Notes: generated by a model not told the origin, from the letters alone. Shown: positions 26,367 through 34,054, numbered from the stretch's first letter. The stretch is 64,000 nt of DNA from Chitinophaga rhizophila (GCF_019492185.1 NZ_JAICCF010000005.1:310001-374000); one strand, 5' to 3'. Program-made: numbers and translations.

Positions 26367-27660
26367 TTACGTAAAAAGGTGTATTGGCAGTTGCGATATT
26401 ACCATATATGTCATAGACCCATGAATACAGTCTGTATGGCCCTTCTTTGGCAGGCGAGCGAAAAGTGATCTTCGCGCTGTTATGAGGGGTGATATACGTT
26501 TCATATTCGAGGGGTCTTACTATATTCCGTGGATCGAAGTCTTCATCAGTTACTTTCCAGTATATACGTAACTGCGAAGTATCCGGAGTTGTCAGTTGCA
26601 GTGTGGCTGTTTGTATAGTATCAGGACGCAGGAAGATATTATCCATGGCTTTCTTTCCGTTGACCAGCAATCTTTCAACAGCCGGAGGCGGATGTGCAGG
26701 TTGGCGGTTAGTCCAGCAGGCTTCCATTTCCTGCACGAGGGCAGTCTTTGCGCCACTTTGATCGATGATGCTGTACCACGTGGGCGTTACTTCCGTTTTA
26801 TTCCCCCAGTAAAAGGTCATAGCCCCCAGGAATCGGGGATTGCTGACAGGCAGAAAGGTGGTATAAAACTCATGATAATACTTTGCTTTTTCAGTGCTGG
26901 TAGGTTCTATGGGTGCGCTCCAGGCAGTGGTAAGTGATTCCTGTGGAGAGTAGATACCCCATTCTGTAATCAGGAATGGGCCGTTCCATAACCAGCTGTT
27001 ATCTGTTAGCTTTTGCTCCAGCTGTTTCAGATCGCCGAAAGTATTGAAGGAGATAAGATCGATGCCGGGTACTTTCATGCGCAGGTTCAGGATGTTTCTG
27101 AACTGGTAATTGATCATGGTAGTAGTGACCGGGTGATCGGGATCTTCGGCGTGTATCATCTCTACAAGATCATTGTATGCAGTATAGAATCTGTTGTAAG
27201 TGGGGCGGTAAGGGAAATCGACCTCATTACCCAGGCACCACATGAGCAGGGCGGGATGTGAACGGTACCGTTTTACCACGTCTCTGTAAGCGTTGTATTG
27301 TGCGGTCACTTGTTTTTCATCCTGATAGAAATCGTAAAGATATTTGCTTTCAGGTACGTAGAATCCGGCAATGACGGCGAGTCCGTTGTTGGCTGCTTCA
27401 TCCAGGATTGCCTGCAGGTACGTGGTATCCCACGTACGGATGGTGTTGCCGCCGATTGCTTTGAGCGTGGACATGTATGTATAACCTGCGCCTCCTTTTA
27501 CCAGGAAGGGCTGATTGTTTCTGTATAATATGTATTTGCCGTTCTCGCTGGCAATATAGACTTTCCCCCTCCTGGTAGCAGGAGAGCCTTTACAGGCGTA
27601 TAGGGATAGCATAAGGAAACAGGCGAAAACCAGGTACTTGTTGGAAATAGCTGGAGCCAT
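26314..27660 (-). CDS. Lipoprotein glycoside hydrolase, GH2-type TIM barrel
   Basis: A 448-residue lipoprotein (signal peptide with lipobox LYAC, Cys23). A TIM barrel follows with the GH2/GH5-clan acid/base motif GNE (E146 in CLGNEVDFP) and a nucleophile candidate E233 in ITEWGIYSP, so both catalytic glutamates are present. The last ~130 residues form a beta-sandwich (ATLQLTTPDTSQLRIYWKVTD ... GPYRLYSWVYDIYGNIA). It lacks the N-terminal sugar-binding domains of full GH2 enzymes. It lies directly upstream of, and overlaps by 53 bases, the GT2-GH26 synthase, so the pair probably makes and trims one extracellular or periplasmic glycan. The substrate cannot be read; GH26 next door suggests a beta-linked mannan or glucan-type polymer. 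Confidence 0.75.
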   Translation of the reverse strand: MAPAISNKYLVFACFLMLSLYACKGSPATRRGKVYIASENGKYILYRNNQPFLVKGGAGYTYMSTLKAIGGNTIRTWDTTYLQAILDEAANNGLAVIAGFYVPESKYLYDFYQDEKQVTAQYNAYRDVVKRYRSHPALLMWCLGNEVDFPYRPTYNRFYTAYNDLVEMIHAEDPDHPVTTTMINYQFRNILNLRMKVPGIDLISFNTFGDLKQLEQKLTDNSWLWNGPFLITEWGIYSPQESLTTAWSAPIEPTSTEKAKYYHEFYTTFLPVSNPRFLGAMTFYWGNKTEVTPTWYSIIDQSGAKTALVQEMEACWTNRQPAHPPPAVERLLVNGKKAMDNIFLRPDTIQTATLQLTTPDTSQLRIYWKVTDEDFDPRNIVRPLEYETYITPHNSAKITFRSPAKEGPYRLYSWVYDIYGNIATANTPFYVIGTKSNTKEPGHPANAR

Positions 27661-27954
27661 TAGGTAGATGATGGAATTTTATAACATCTTCGGACATTCA
27701 CTGTTACTATAAATATATGAAAATCCGGACAAAAAAATACATGCGGCCGCTCTTTCCTGGCCGTTGAAGTGTAGCTGCTTGTAAACGTTATATAGGTACA
27801 CTTTTCTACAGAATCAGCTGGCGCATTGCTGAGATGTAAGCCCATGGCCACTGGTATGATATTTTGATTATGGATGATAAACCCTGAAACAGAAGGCGGT
27901 GAAGATCTGCCTGATGTTATTTACAAAACACTTAATCAATTCAATGTAGTTAAC

Positions 27955-28965
27955 ATGGACAACAATAACTTATACAGCCGCCGCCAGGCTATTGGTGGCA
28001 TTGGTGCAGGATTGGCTTCTCTGATGGTGGCGACGCCTTCGTTTGGCACACCGGGAGAGCGTACCGTAGCAGGAGTGGCAGCGGCAGGAATGGAGGATCC
28101 TGTGTCTAAATATCCAAAACCTCCTTTCAAGGAACAAACACAACCCTGGCCGGGACTGGCATCCAAAATGGAACCCAGACCCGACCACGGTGAAAACAGT
28201 TATAAAGGTTCTAATCGCCTGGCAGGCAGAAAAGCATTGATCACCGGCGGAGATTCGGGTATGGGAAGAGCGGCTGCTATTGCCTATGCACGTGAAGGCG
28301 CTGATGTGGCGATTAACTATCTGCCGGCAGAGGAAGAAGATGCACAGGAAGTAGTTGCCCTGATTAAAAAAGCTGGTCGGAAAGCAGTAGCTATACCTGG
28401 CGATCTGCGGGAGGAAGCTTTTTGTCAGAAGATGATAGCAGAAGCTGTTCGCCAGCTGGGAGGATTGGATATACTGGTAAATAATGCTGCACGTCAGCAG
28501 ACAAAGGCCAGCATACTTGATATCACCAGCGAAGACTTTGATGCGACGATGAAGACAAACATCTACGCGCCTTTCTGGACTATCAAAGCAGCACTGCCTC
28601 ATCTGAAACCCGGAGCAGTCATTATTGCTACCTCCAGCGTTCAGGCAACAGATCCTTCTGCAGAATTGTACGACTATGCACAGACCAAAGCTGCAACGAC
28701 CAGTTATGTGAGATCGCTCGCTAAACAGCTGGCAGAAAAAGGTATCCGTGTGAATGGCGTAGCACCAGGTCCTATCTGGACTCCGCTTCAGGTAAGTGGA
28801 GGAGCGACAATGGAAAAGCTGAAGAACTTCGGCGGCGATACTCCGTTTAAACGTCCTGGTCAACCGGCAGAACTGGCGTCTATCTACGTGCAACTTGCAG
28901 CCAGCGATGCCAGTTATTCTACCGGCCAGATTTTCGGCGCTGCCGGCGGAGGTGGACAACCATAA
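27955..28965 (+). CDS. Tat-exported SDR family oxidoreductase
   Basis: A 336-residue short-chain dehydrogenase. The N-terminus has a twin-arginine signal (YSRRQAIGGIGAGLASLMVA), so it is predicted to be folded with its cofactor and exported by Tat. A Pro-rich linker of about 40 residues precedes the Rossmann domain. That domain shows TGGDSGMG (97-104, NAD(P) binding), NNAA (176-179), serine 227/228, and catalytic Y241-x3-K245 in YAQTK. It resembles the extended YhdF/YgfF-like SDRs annotated as glucose 1-dehydrogenase-like; the substrate is unknown. ATG 27955 is preferred over 27874 because it places the Tat motif at residues 8-10. A terminator follows at 28990. Confidence 0.85.
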   Translation: MDNNNLYSRRQAIGGIGAGLASLMVATPSFGTPGERTVAGVAAAGMEDPVSKYPKPPFKEQTQPWPGLASKMEPRPDHGENSYKGSNRLAGRKALITGGDSGMGRAAAIAYAREGADVAINYLPAEEEDAQEVVALIKKAGRKAVAIPGDLREEAFCQKMIAEAVRQLGGLDILVNNAARQQTKASILDITSEDFDATMKTNIYAPFWTIKAALPHLKPGAVIIATSSVQATDPSAELYDYAQTKAATTSYVRSLAKQLAEKGIRVNGVAPGPIWTPLQVSGGATMEKLKNFGGDTPFKRPGQPAELASIYVQLAASDASYSTGQIFGAAGGGGQP

Positions 28966-28989
28966 ATCATCACCTGATAAAAATCTCTA

Positions 28990-29017
28990 AAGGGTCGGCA
29001 TCGCCGGCCCTTTTTGT
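28990..29017 (+). terminator. Intrinsic terminator after SDR gene
   Basis: AGGGTCGGC and GCCGGCCCT form a nine-pair stem with one mismatch around ATC, followed by five T. It lies 25 bases after the SDR stop. Confidence 0.85.
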
Positions 29018-29369
29018 TATTACCCTATGGATGCTGGCAGCGTATTTCTGCCTTTGATCTATGGTCATTTATCTAGGCTACTTCGATTGTCTGCTGATAC
29101 CCGGTTTGACTTTTATATGATCGCAGCACCAAAAGGTCACTAAGAGGTCACTTGGATATCCCGGGGATATTGAGGTGACCTCTTAGTGACCTTTTGGGAG
29201 ATAGATGGTATGAAACATTAGCCCTGATTAAGGCAATAATTCTACGTGTCTCTATGTATAACAATGCGATACATGATACGCATAGCTGGAAGATATAGTC
29301 AGATGATTATCAGTTGGATATGAGGCTTGCATGGAGTGTAGTAAATTTAAAAAATATGTATTTTTAAAT
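29018..29369. other. Gene-free stretch before tRNA-Pro
   Basis: Between the SDR terminator and the tRNA promoter I see only the large inverted repeat at 29129-29197; no open frame with plausible composition and no further hairpin stands out. Confidence 0.5.
29129..29197. repeat. Large perfect inverted repeat, 23-bp arms
   Basis: Arms at 29129-29151 and 29175-29197 are exact reverse complements over 23 bases. Each arm contains two copies of AGGTCACT four bases apart. The 23-base centre holds a smaller imperfect palindrome (ATATCCC G GGGATAT), so the whole 69 bases can fold into one long hairpin with a small internal loop. No T-run follows, so it is not a standard terminator. It is not inside a gene and no coding capacity is seen. 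It could be a small palindromic repeat family member, a protein-binding site, or a mobile-element end. Confidence 0.85.
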
Positions 29370-29399
29370 TTTGAAAGATGAAATTTATTACTACATTTG
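29370..29399 (+). promoter_or_regulatory. Predicted promoter of tRNA-Pro
   Basis: TTTG (29370-29373), an 18-base AT-rich spacer and TACATTTG (29392-29399) match the Bacteroidota -33/-7 consensus closely. The predicted start point is about 29406, some 28 bases before the tRNA. Confidence 0.7.
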
Positions 29400-29433
29400 C
29401 ATCCCGTCGTTTTTAACGGCGGACACCGGTTTT

Positions 29434-29507
29434 CGGGACGTAGCGCAGCCCGGTAGCGCACTTGCATGGGGTGCAAGGGGTCGCTAGTTCGAATCTAGTC
29501 GTCCCGA
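29434..29507 (+). tRNA. tRNA-Pro (anticodon GGG)
   Basis: A 74-base tRNA. The acceptor arms are CGGGACG and CGTCCCG with discriminator A29507, the D-arm is GCGC/GCGC, and the anticodon stem CTTGC/GCAAG encloses ATGGGGT with anticodon GGG at 29468-29470. There is a 5-base variable region and a T-arm with loop TTCGAAT. The 5' base C1 is typical of bacterial tRNA-Pro. The 3' CCA is not encoded. It decodes CCC/CCU proline codons. It is flanked by its own promoter and terminator, and the defence-type genes begin about 600 bases downstream. Confidence 0.97.
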
Positions 29508-29553
29508 CCTTAGGCCGAAATACTTTATATTATTTTATACTAAAGTATTACGG

Positions 29554-29586
29554 AAAGCCCGCAGACATTGAGTTTGCGGGTTTTTT
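29554..29586 (+). terminator. Intrinsic terminator of tRNA-Pro
   Basis: CCCGCA (29558-29563) pairs with TGCGGG (29575-29580), extended by two to three A-T pairs, followed by six T. It lies about 50 bases after the tRNA 3' end. Confidence 0.85.
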
Positions 29587-30102
29587 ATTGCCCCTACCCA
29601 TTTCAATGTATTTGATGGTAATTTTGGGAGAGTAATTGTTGTTAATTAGTAGTGTAAGTCTGAACATGAGATAGAAATACCGAGAGACTGATTTATGAAT
29701 ACTTTCTTAAAGATGTCCATTTAGCATAAGATAAATTTATTCAACATGCACAATAATATACGTTTGCTTTTCTTGAGTTGATATCAGGGTGTTATACAGC
29801 TCATATCCTAACTTTGGAGTTAAATAAGCAATTGCCCAAGTACTTTACTTGTAATGGAATCCAGGTTAGTTTTTTGTTGGAAAATATGAGAACTAATAAT
29901 TGTTTAATTCTAAATTCGTACCAGTCTGCTGAGAGTTGTATTTATTAAGTAATAAAGGCTTATCGACGAATATTCAATTAAACTTTCAATTACATCCAGC
30001 AGCCCCAGCAGAAAATATTTAAAGTTTCGTACATTTGCATATCCCCCAATTCACTCAGGTAATAAAATAGTGGCTAACAATTAAGACAACACAACAAATA
30101 AA
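29587..30102. other. AT-rich gene-free region upstream of PRTase-like gene
   Basis: About 515 bases, strongly AT-rich, with no credible open frame on either strand, no RNA gene recognised and no copy of the tRNA 3' end. Only a -7 promoter box at 30030 stands out. It may be a remnant of acquired DNA. Confidence 0.45.
30030..30037 (+). promoter_or_regulatory. Predicted -7 box for PRTase-like/NADAR genes
   Basis: TACATTTG matches the TAnnTTTG consensus, 65 bases before the start codon at 30103. No clear TTG lies at the expected -33 spacing. Confidence 0.4.
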
Positions 30103-31149
30103 ATGGAAGAAGTCGCTCAAAGTATCTATGACGTTATTCAAGATTACAGAAATCAGGATGGCATTTATATAAGTACTAGCAACATAATAAGTTGGGGCGA
30201 GCAATTTGGAAATGATGCTGAGTTTGTGCTTAATGAGTTATCACATCTACTCCCGCAAGTCTATATTTCTCGAAGAACAGCGAAGAACTATATTAAAGTG
30301 CATGTAGATCACTATGTAAGAAAATATAGCTATTCCTCTATTGCTGCTTTTCTATCTGACACTGAATTTGTGAATATGCAGGCAGCTCATAAAAGTCAAT
30401 CTGCTATCCTCAGTTTATTGGAAGAGGTTCTTGGTGAGCAATATGGTGAATCTCGCATTAAATATCTAACCTTTCCCAAAAGACACTTTATATATTTTGA
30501 CGACCTTTTGGCATCTGGTAGCACCATTGGAAATCATGCCGTACAATGGCTTCAAGCGGTTGATGCTAAAGGGAGATCGAACCATGACAAAATCATGGAT
30601 GGTGAAATCACATTTTCCATTAGTCTTTTTTGTTGCCATACATGGGGATTGTCTTTTCAACAATATCGAATTAGTAGAATGTTCAGCAGTAAACTCAGCA
30701 ATCGGATAAACTGGCGATGGGATTACGAGGTCCAAAATCATGCGAAATTTAACAACCAGCGCCTAAATGTTGCAAAGCCTATGAGAAGTATAGATCCGAT
30801 TGTAAATACATATTTTGGTACACTGACGGCCACGAAGTATGAAGATTACGCTTTTAGAGAATTAAACACACCAGCGCAGGAAACTTTTTTCAGTAGTCCG
30901 GATAACAGAATAAAATTTGAAAATATCTTGTTATTGAAAGGGATCGAGATCATCAATAGGATTAAAGGTGATGTTCGCCCTAATATTAGGCCGTTGGGAC
31001 TGATTAATCCAGGATACAAAGTTTTGGGACTAGGAACTCATTTTTTTACCTGGCGAAATATTCCGAATAATAGTCCCTTAGTTTATTGGTGGGAAGTGCC
31101 CGGGCACAATTGGCAGCCATTATTTTCGGTAGCAAATAGAGGAAATTAG
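30103..31149 (+). CDS. Phosphoribosyltransferase-like protein (PRTase-CE type), candidate defence effector
   Basis: A 348-residue cytoplasmic protein. Around residues 129-142 it carries a PRPP-loop-like motif, FIYFDDLLASGST, with paired aspartates D133-D134 followed by a small-residue turn and Ser/Thr, as in type I phosphoribosyltransferases (DDxxxTGxT). Residues 1-110 form a helical region containing a WGEQF element, and the C-terminal half is rich in aromatic residues with no second recognised domain. It is too long and too different for purine or pyrimidine salvage enzymes. The pattern recalls PRTase domains reported in prokaryotic conflict systems (PRTase-CE), a memory-based assignment. 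It is followed 21 bases later by a NADAR gene; the two are probably an operon. It may transfer a ribosyl-phosphate group to a base or nucleotide; the target is unknown. Confidence 0.6.
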   Translation: MEEVAQSIYDVIQDYRNQDGIYISTSNIISWGEQFGNDAEFVLNELSHLLPQVYISRRTAKNYIKVHVDHYVRKYSYSSIAAFLSDTEFVNMQAAHKSQSAILSLLEEVLGEQYGESRIKYLTFPKRHFIYFDDLLASGSTIGNHAVQWLQAVDAKGRSNHDKIMDGEITFSISLFCCHTWGLSFQQYRISRMFSSKLSNRINWRWDYEVQNHAKFNNQRLNVAKPMRSIDPIVNTYFGTLTATKYEDYAFRELNTPAQETFFSSPDNRIKFENILLLKGIEIINRIKGDVRPNIRPLGLINPGYKVLGLGTHFFTWRNIPNNSPLVYWWEVPGHNWQPLFSVANRGN

Positions 31150-31170
31150 AAAATTTTGTTACTTTGTAGT

Positions 31171-31788
31171 ATGATTTTGGCTCAACGGGAATATAAACTT
31201 CAAGATGTAATAGCGTTTGCTAAAACTGATGGAAAGTTTGGCGGACTCTCCAATATGGCACCCGGTTATAATCTGTTCGTCAATGAAATTAATATTCAGA
31301 GTTCAGAGATTCTTTATCAGGCGTGTAGATTCCCTTTATTTCCTCATATCCAAGAGGAACTCATCAGGACGCAAAATCCGATGGACTCCAAATCAGTAAG
31401 CAGAAAATACGCTACATTGACCAGGCAAGATTGGGATATTGTTAGATTTAGAATCATGAGATGGTGTCTTGAGGTTAAATTGATTCAAAATTTCCCAAAA
31501 TTTTCTGAATTGCTTCTTTCTACCGGTGATAAACCAATTGTCGAATATTCCACTAAGGATTCATTGTGGGGAGCTATTCCTCAATCTAAAGAAATACTTG
31601 TTGGAGTTAATGCATTAGGACGGCTTTTAATGGAGTTGCGAGCAAAAATTCAAACTGGCGCGCTTATTCAAGCAAGTGTCATTTATCCATTAGATATCCC
31701 AGCTTTTTTATTATTCAACAATAAGATCAGTGAAGTGCACAATGATGACTACTTTATTCATGATCTCGATGAAATCTACGCATATTAA
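31171..31788 (+). CDS. NADAR (YbiA-like) family protein
   Basis: A 205-residue protein with the NADAR pattern. GKFGGLSNMAP at 21-31 corresponds to the family's FsNf element. SSEILYQACRFP (44-55, with conserved E46) corresponds to the SxEhxxQaxK element. DSLWGA (130-135) and GVNALGRLLMELR (145-157) correspond to the terminal DxxWG and GxNxLGxxLMxLR elements. NADAR proteins act on ADP-ribose-type N-glycosidic bonds; some reverse guanine ADP-ribosylation as antitoxins to DarT-like toxins, while YbiA acts in riboflavin intermediate disposal. ATG 31171 is preferred to a TTG 15 bases upstream. Its partner upstream is a PRTase-like gene rather than a DarT, so a toxin-reversal or defence pairing is inferred. 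Confidence 0.75.
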   Translation: MILAQREYKLQDVIAFAKTDGKFGGLSNMAPGYNLFVNEINIQSSEILYQACRFPLFPHIQEELIRTQNPMDSKSVSRKYATLTRQDWDIVRFRIMRWCLEVKLIQNFPKFSELLLSTGDKPIVEYSTKDSLWGAIPQSKEILVGVNALGRLLMELRAKIQTGALIQASVIYPLDIPAFLLFNNKISEVHNDDYFIHDLDEIYAY

Positions 31789-31951
31789 GTCTGAAATATT
31801 ACCAGAAGGTGACATACATTCTTATGTACGAGGAAGGATAGTATCCAACTGAAAAGGAGGAATTTACGATAATCAGCATTGTTATCAGCTGGATTGACAG
31901 CGGAGGTGGTTGTAATAAAGAAATTTTACAGCGTCTTATCTTTAGGATTTA

Positions 31952-32962
31952 TCAGGTGTAACAAGCTATCATTTTCTCCCCATATTTAATCAAGGAGTCA
32001 TAAGATATGATTTCAATATTATTTAAACTACAATTCAACATTCTCAAAGCGCTATATTGGTCGTCCGTATAATTATTGGTTCTACCTGTGATTATTTTTA
32101 TTCGGGGTCGGATAATTTTGATTTTATATTCCTTCTCCAAATTTAATTTTATATCATCCATTTTTTGTAGATAATATAGACATTGTCCAATTACTTTCGA
32201 CAAATCTGAAGATGGATAATAACTCTTGTGGCTTACATCCACTTTTCCGAATATCGCGTTGGATGGTCTTTTCAATTCTATCAGATCCAAAAAACCATCA
32301 ATTGATTCCATAAGTAAATCCCCTTCACTATATAATGAAATTTGTCGAACATCATGTTTCTTGACATATTCTACTCCGAATATCCAAAGGTGATTTTTGT
32401 CTATCCAATTTTGAAATATTTTTTCAGGCTGGCCAGCTGAATATTTATGTAGATCCGGATGTCTGTTGATTTCCTGAACAATATTTCCAGCGTCCTCTAG
32501 CTCAAGAAGTTTTTGTAAATTCTCAATTTCTTTTTTCCAATCGTGGCATCTTTGATAAGCAAATAGCGTATCTACTTCCAGGTCAGATAAGGCTGATAGA
32601 ATGTTACTAATCTTTTCATCTTTATCTAATGTGATTAGAAGCGATTTTAATAGATTGGTTTTAGAATTAAGACCTAGCTTAGCTACTAATTCCCCGATTT
32701 CACTGCTAGATTCTATGAATTTTCCAGAAATAGTTGAAGACGAATCTCTAATTATTGATATTTGCTCAAGGTGGTGATATAAAAGCTTAATTTGATCATA
32801 GTTCAACGTTTCAGAAAATAAGGGAGCGCCAGTTTTACTGTAAGAATATATTGACATCTTCAAATTCTCAGCAGTGGCAATACTATCCTTTATGCCACTA
32901 AAATTTACTTTTAGTGTATAATTGCTGTTTGAAAGTATCTCTTTGTCGTATTGTATGCTCAT
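31952..32962 (-). CDS. sduA: Shedu-type anti-phage nuclease (SduA, DUF4263-like)
   Basis: A 336-residue protein. The C-terminal half (about 178-330) matches the Shedu/DUF4263 nuclease: PEKIFQNWIDKNHLWIFGVEY, then the PD-(D/E)xK core DGFLDLIELKRP with D226, E229 and K231, then YYPSSDLSKVIGQCLYYL with the conserved Gln of these nucleases. The N-terminal half (1-175) is a variable region that in this family senses the trigger. Shedu proteins form oligomers that nick DNA and limit phage growth. ATG 32962 is chosen because it lies one base after the TAA of the upstream WYL-like gene (TAATATG), a termination-reinitiation arrangement; an in-frame TTG at 32977 would overlap that gene. Confidence 0.8.
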   Translation of the reverse strand: MSIQYDKEILSNSNYTLKVNFSGIKDSIATAENLKMSIYSYSKTGAPLFSETLNYDQIKLLYHHLEQISIIRDSSSTISGKFIESSSEIGELVAKLGLNSKTNLLKSLLITLDKDEKISNILSALSDLEVDTLFAYQRCHDWKKEIENLQKLLELEDAGNIVQEINRHPDLHKYSAGQPEKIFQNWIDKNHLWIFGVEYVKKHDVRQISLYSEGDLLMESIDGFLDLIELKRPSNAIFGKVDVSHKSYYPSSDLSKVIGQCLYYLQKMDDIKLNLEKEYKIKIIRPRIKIITGRTNNYTDDQYSALRMLNCSLNNIEIISYDSLIKYGEKMIACYT

Positions 32963-32963
32963 A

Positions 32964-33311
32964 TTAAACTTTTGCAATTACATCTTTGTATCCATCCCAT
33001 TCCGGATTGTATGATTCATGAAATGGTTGAGTAAATTGAGGCAATTGTCCTAGCACCTGAACTTCTGACAATTCCTCTATGTTGTACGTTCGGAAACTTG
33101 GAAAGGGTTTTATTTCAGCCGAATCGGAAACTCCAGATGTTTGAACAATGTGGACTTTAGTACTTTGTATCCTCGTGTTTTTTGCGGTAAAAATAAATAT
33201 AGCATAAGGATTTCCTATTCGTTTTCCTACAGTTTTGCCCTCTTTGTTGTATTGAAAACTAATTTGGTGTCTGTTTTTTATTGCCTTTGCTAAGATGTCA
33301 AGAACATTCAT
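32964..33311 (-). CDS. Small WYL-like domain protein coupled to Shedu
   Basis: A 115-residue protein with the WYL pattern: LAKAIKNRHQISFQYN, then GKTVGKRIGNPYAIFIF, then a strand with FRTYNIEEL near residue 80. WYL domains are ligand-sensing modules found in regulators of defence systems. There is no HTH in this short protein, so it cannot be a stand-alone DNA-binding repressor on sequence grounds and may instead be a sensor subunit. Its stop codon is one base from the Shedu start, so the two are almost certainly co-translated. An inverted repeat at 33347-33365 lies upstream of it. Confidence 0.55.
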   Translation of the reverse strand: MNVLDILAKAIKNRHQISFQYNKEGKTVGKRIGNPYAIFIFTAKNTRIQSTKVHIVQTSGVSDSAEIKPFPSFRTYNIEELSEVQVLGQLPQFTQPFHESYNPEWDGYKDVIAKV

Positions 33312-33346
33312 GGATGATATAATTAGCTGTTTGAAAATCTAAGTGA

Positions 33347-33365
33347 TGCACTTTTACATAGTGCA
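33347..33365. promoter_or_regulatory. Inverted repeat, possible operator of WYL-Shedu operon
   Basis: TGCACT and AGTGCA flank a 7-base spacer (TTTACAT), 36 bases upstream of the WYL-like start. A near-consensus -7 box (TACACTTG, minus strand) lies just beyond it, so the repeat would fall around the transcription start, a position suited to repression. Short arms make chance possible. Confidence 0.3.
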
Positions 33366-33523
33366 ATTATATTTTTACAAGTGTAGTCTTTCTTATTGAT
33401 ACTTAGGTTAATGCGGTGTTAATGTAATAGGGTTGACACAATGTGCGGTCTGTAATATAAAACCTTACTGGGGCAGTTAGCAGATGTTACTTTGCTATTT
33501 ATAACATATATGCTACCGGTTTA

Positions 33524-33531
33524 TATCTTTG
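33524..33531 (+). promoter_or_regulatory. Predicted -7 box of SUKH gene
   Basis: TATCTTTG matches TAnnTTTG, 22 bases before ATG 33553. No TTG lies at the expected -33 distance. Confidence 0.4.
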
Positions 33532-33552
33532 AAGTAAATAACCTTTTACCTG

Positions 33553-34032
33553 ATGCACACTGACTATAAATATCTTGGTTTTCTCAAGGAATATGTTGAC
33601 TACTACGGTTTCAAACGCGCATGCACTCCGGAAGATGTCGATAAAATAGAGCAGCGATTGGGCGTTCGTTTCCCATTATGTTACCGAGAACTGTACCTGA
33701 TATTAGGTGTGTTTGGCGCTTTTGCATTCCGATCCGTCATGGATTTTGTATATGATGAATATGAAGAGATGTGGGCGTTCTCTAAAGAAATAACATCGGC
33801 TGATGGTCATAGTTTCCTGGAGGATAAGAATGTGTTTGTCTTTGCTGCCTGGGGAGTTACCAGCGTATGTTGGTTCTTTAAATTAGATGAGGGTGATGAC
33901 CCACCTGTGTATATGTATGAAAGTCCTGCCGATAGTTATGTCAAAGTATTAGACAATCTTTCTGAGTTTATTAAACTTGAAGACTGGTATCTTGCTTATC
34001 TCACGGATAGGGCTGCAAAACGCAATGGCTGA
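33553..34032 (+). CDS. SMI1/KNR4 (SUKH) family protein
   Basis: A 159-residue cytoplasmic protein with the SUKH core: TPEDVDKIEQRLGVRFPLCYRELYLILG near residues 24-50, a central beta segment, VFVFAAWGVTSVCWFFKLD around 95-115, and a closing helix (LSEFIKLEDWYLAYL). SUKH proteins are the most common immunity family of bacterial polymorphic toxins. No toxin gene is adjacent. It sits just outside the Shedu operon with its own -7 box. Confidence 0.75.
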   Translation: MHTDYKYLGFLKEYVDYYGFKRACTPEDVDKIEQRLGVRFPLCYRELYLILGVFGAFAFRSVMDFVYDEYEEMWAFSKEITSADGHSFLEDKNVFVFAAWGVTSVCWFFKLDEGDDPPVYMYESPADSYVKVLDNLSEFIKLEDWYLAYLTDRAAKRNG

Positions 34033-34054
34033 TTCATCGCCAGCTAATCTTATA

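Noticed and set aside
27970..28959. A 329-codon open frame on the minus strand opposite the SDR gene
   Set aside because: Composition is rich in Cys, His, Arg and Ser, typical of an antisense shadow of a coding gene, while the plus strand shows clear SDR motifs.
30103..31149. Annotation as a purine or pyrimidine salvage phosphoribosyltransferase
   Set aside because: The protein is about twice the length of those enzymes, lacks their substrate hood motifs, and lies with NADAR and Shedu rather than nucleotide genes.
29434..33400. Attachment-site duplication of the tRNA-Pro 3' end marking an integrated element
   Set aside because: I did not find a second copy of the tRNA 3' segment or an integrase gene in the window.
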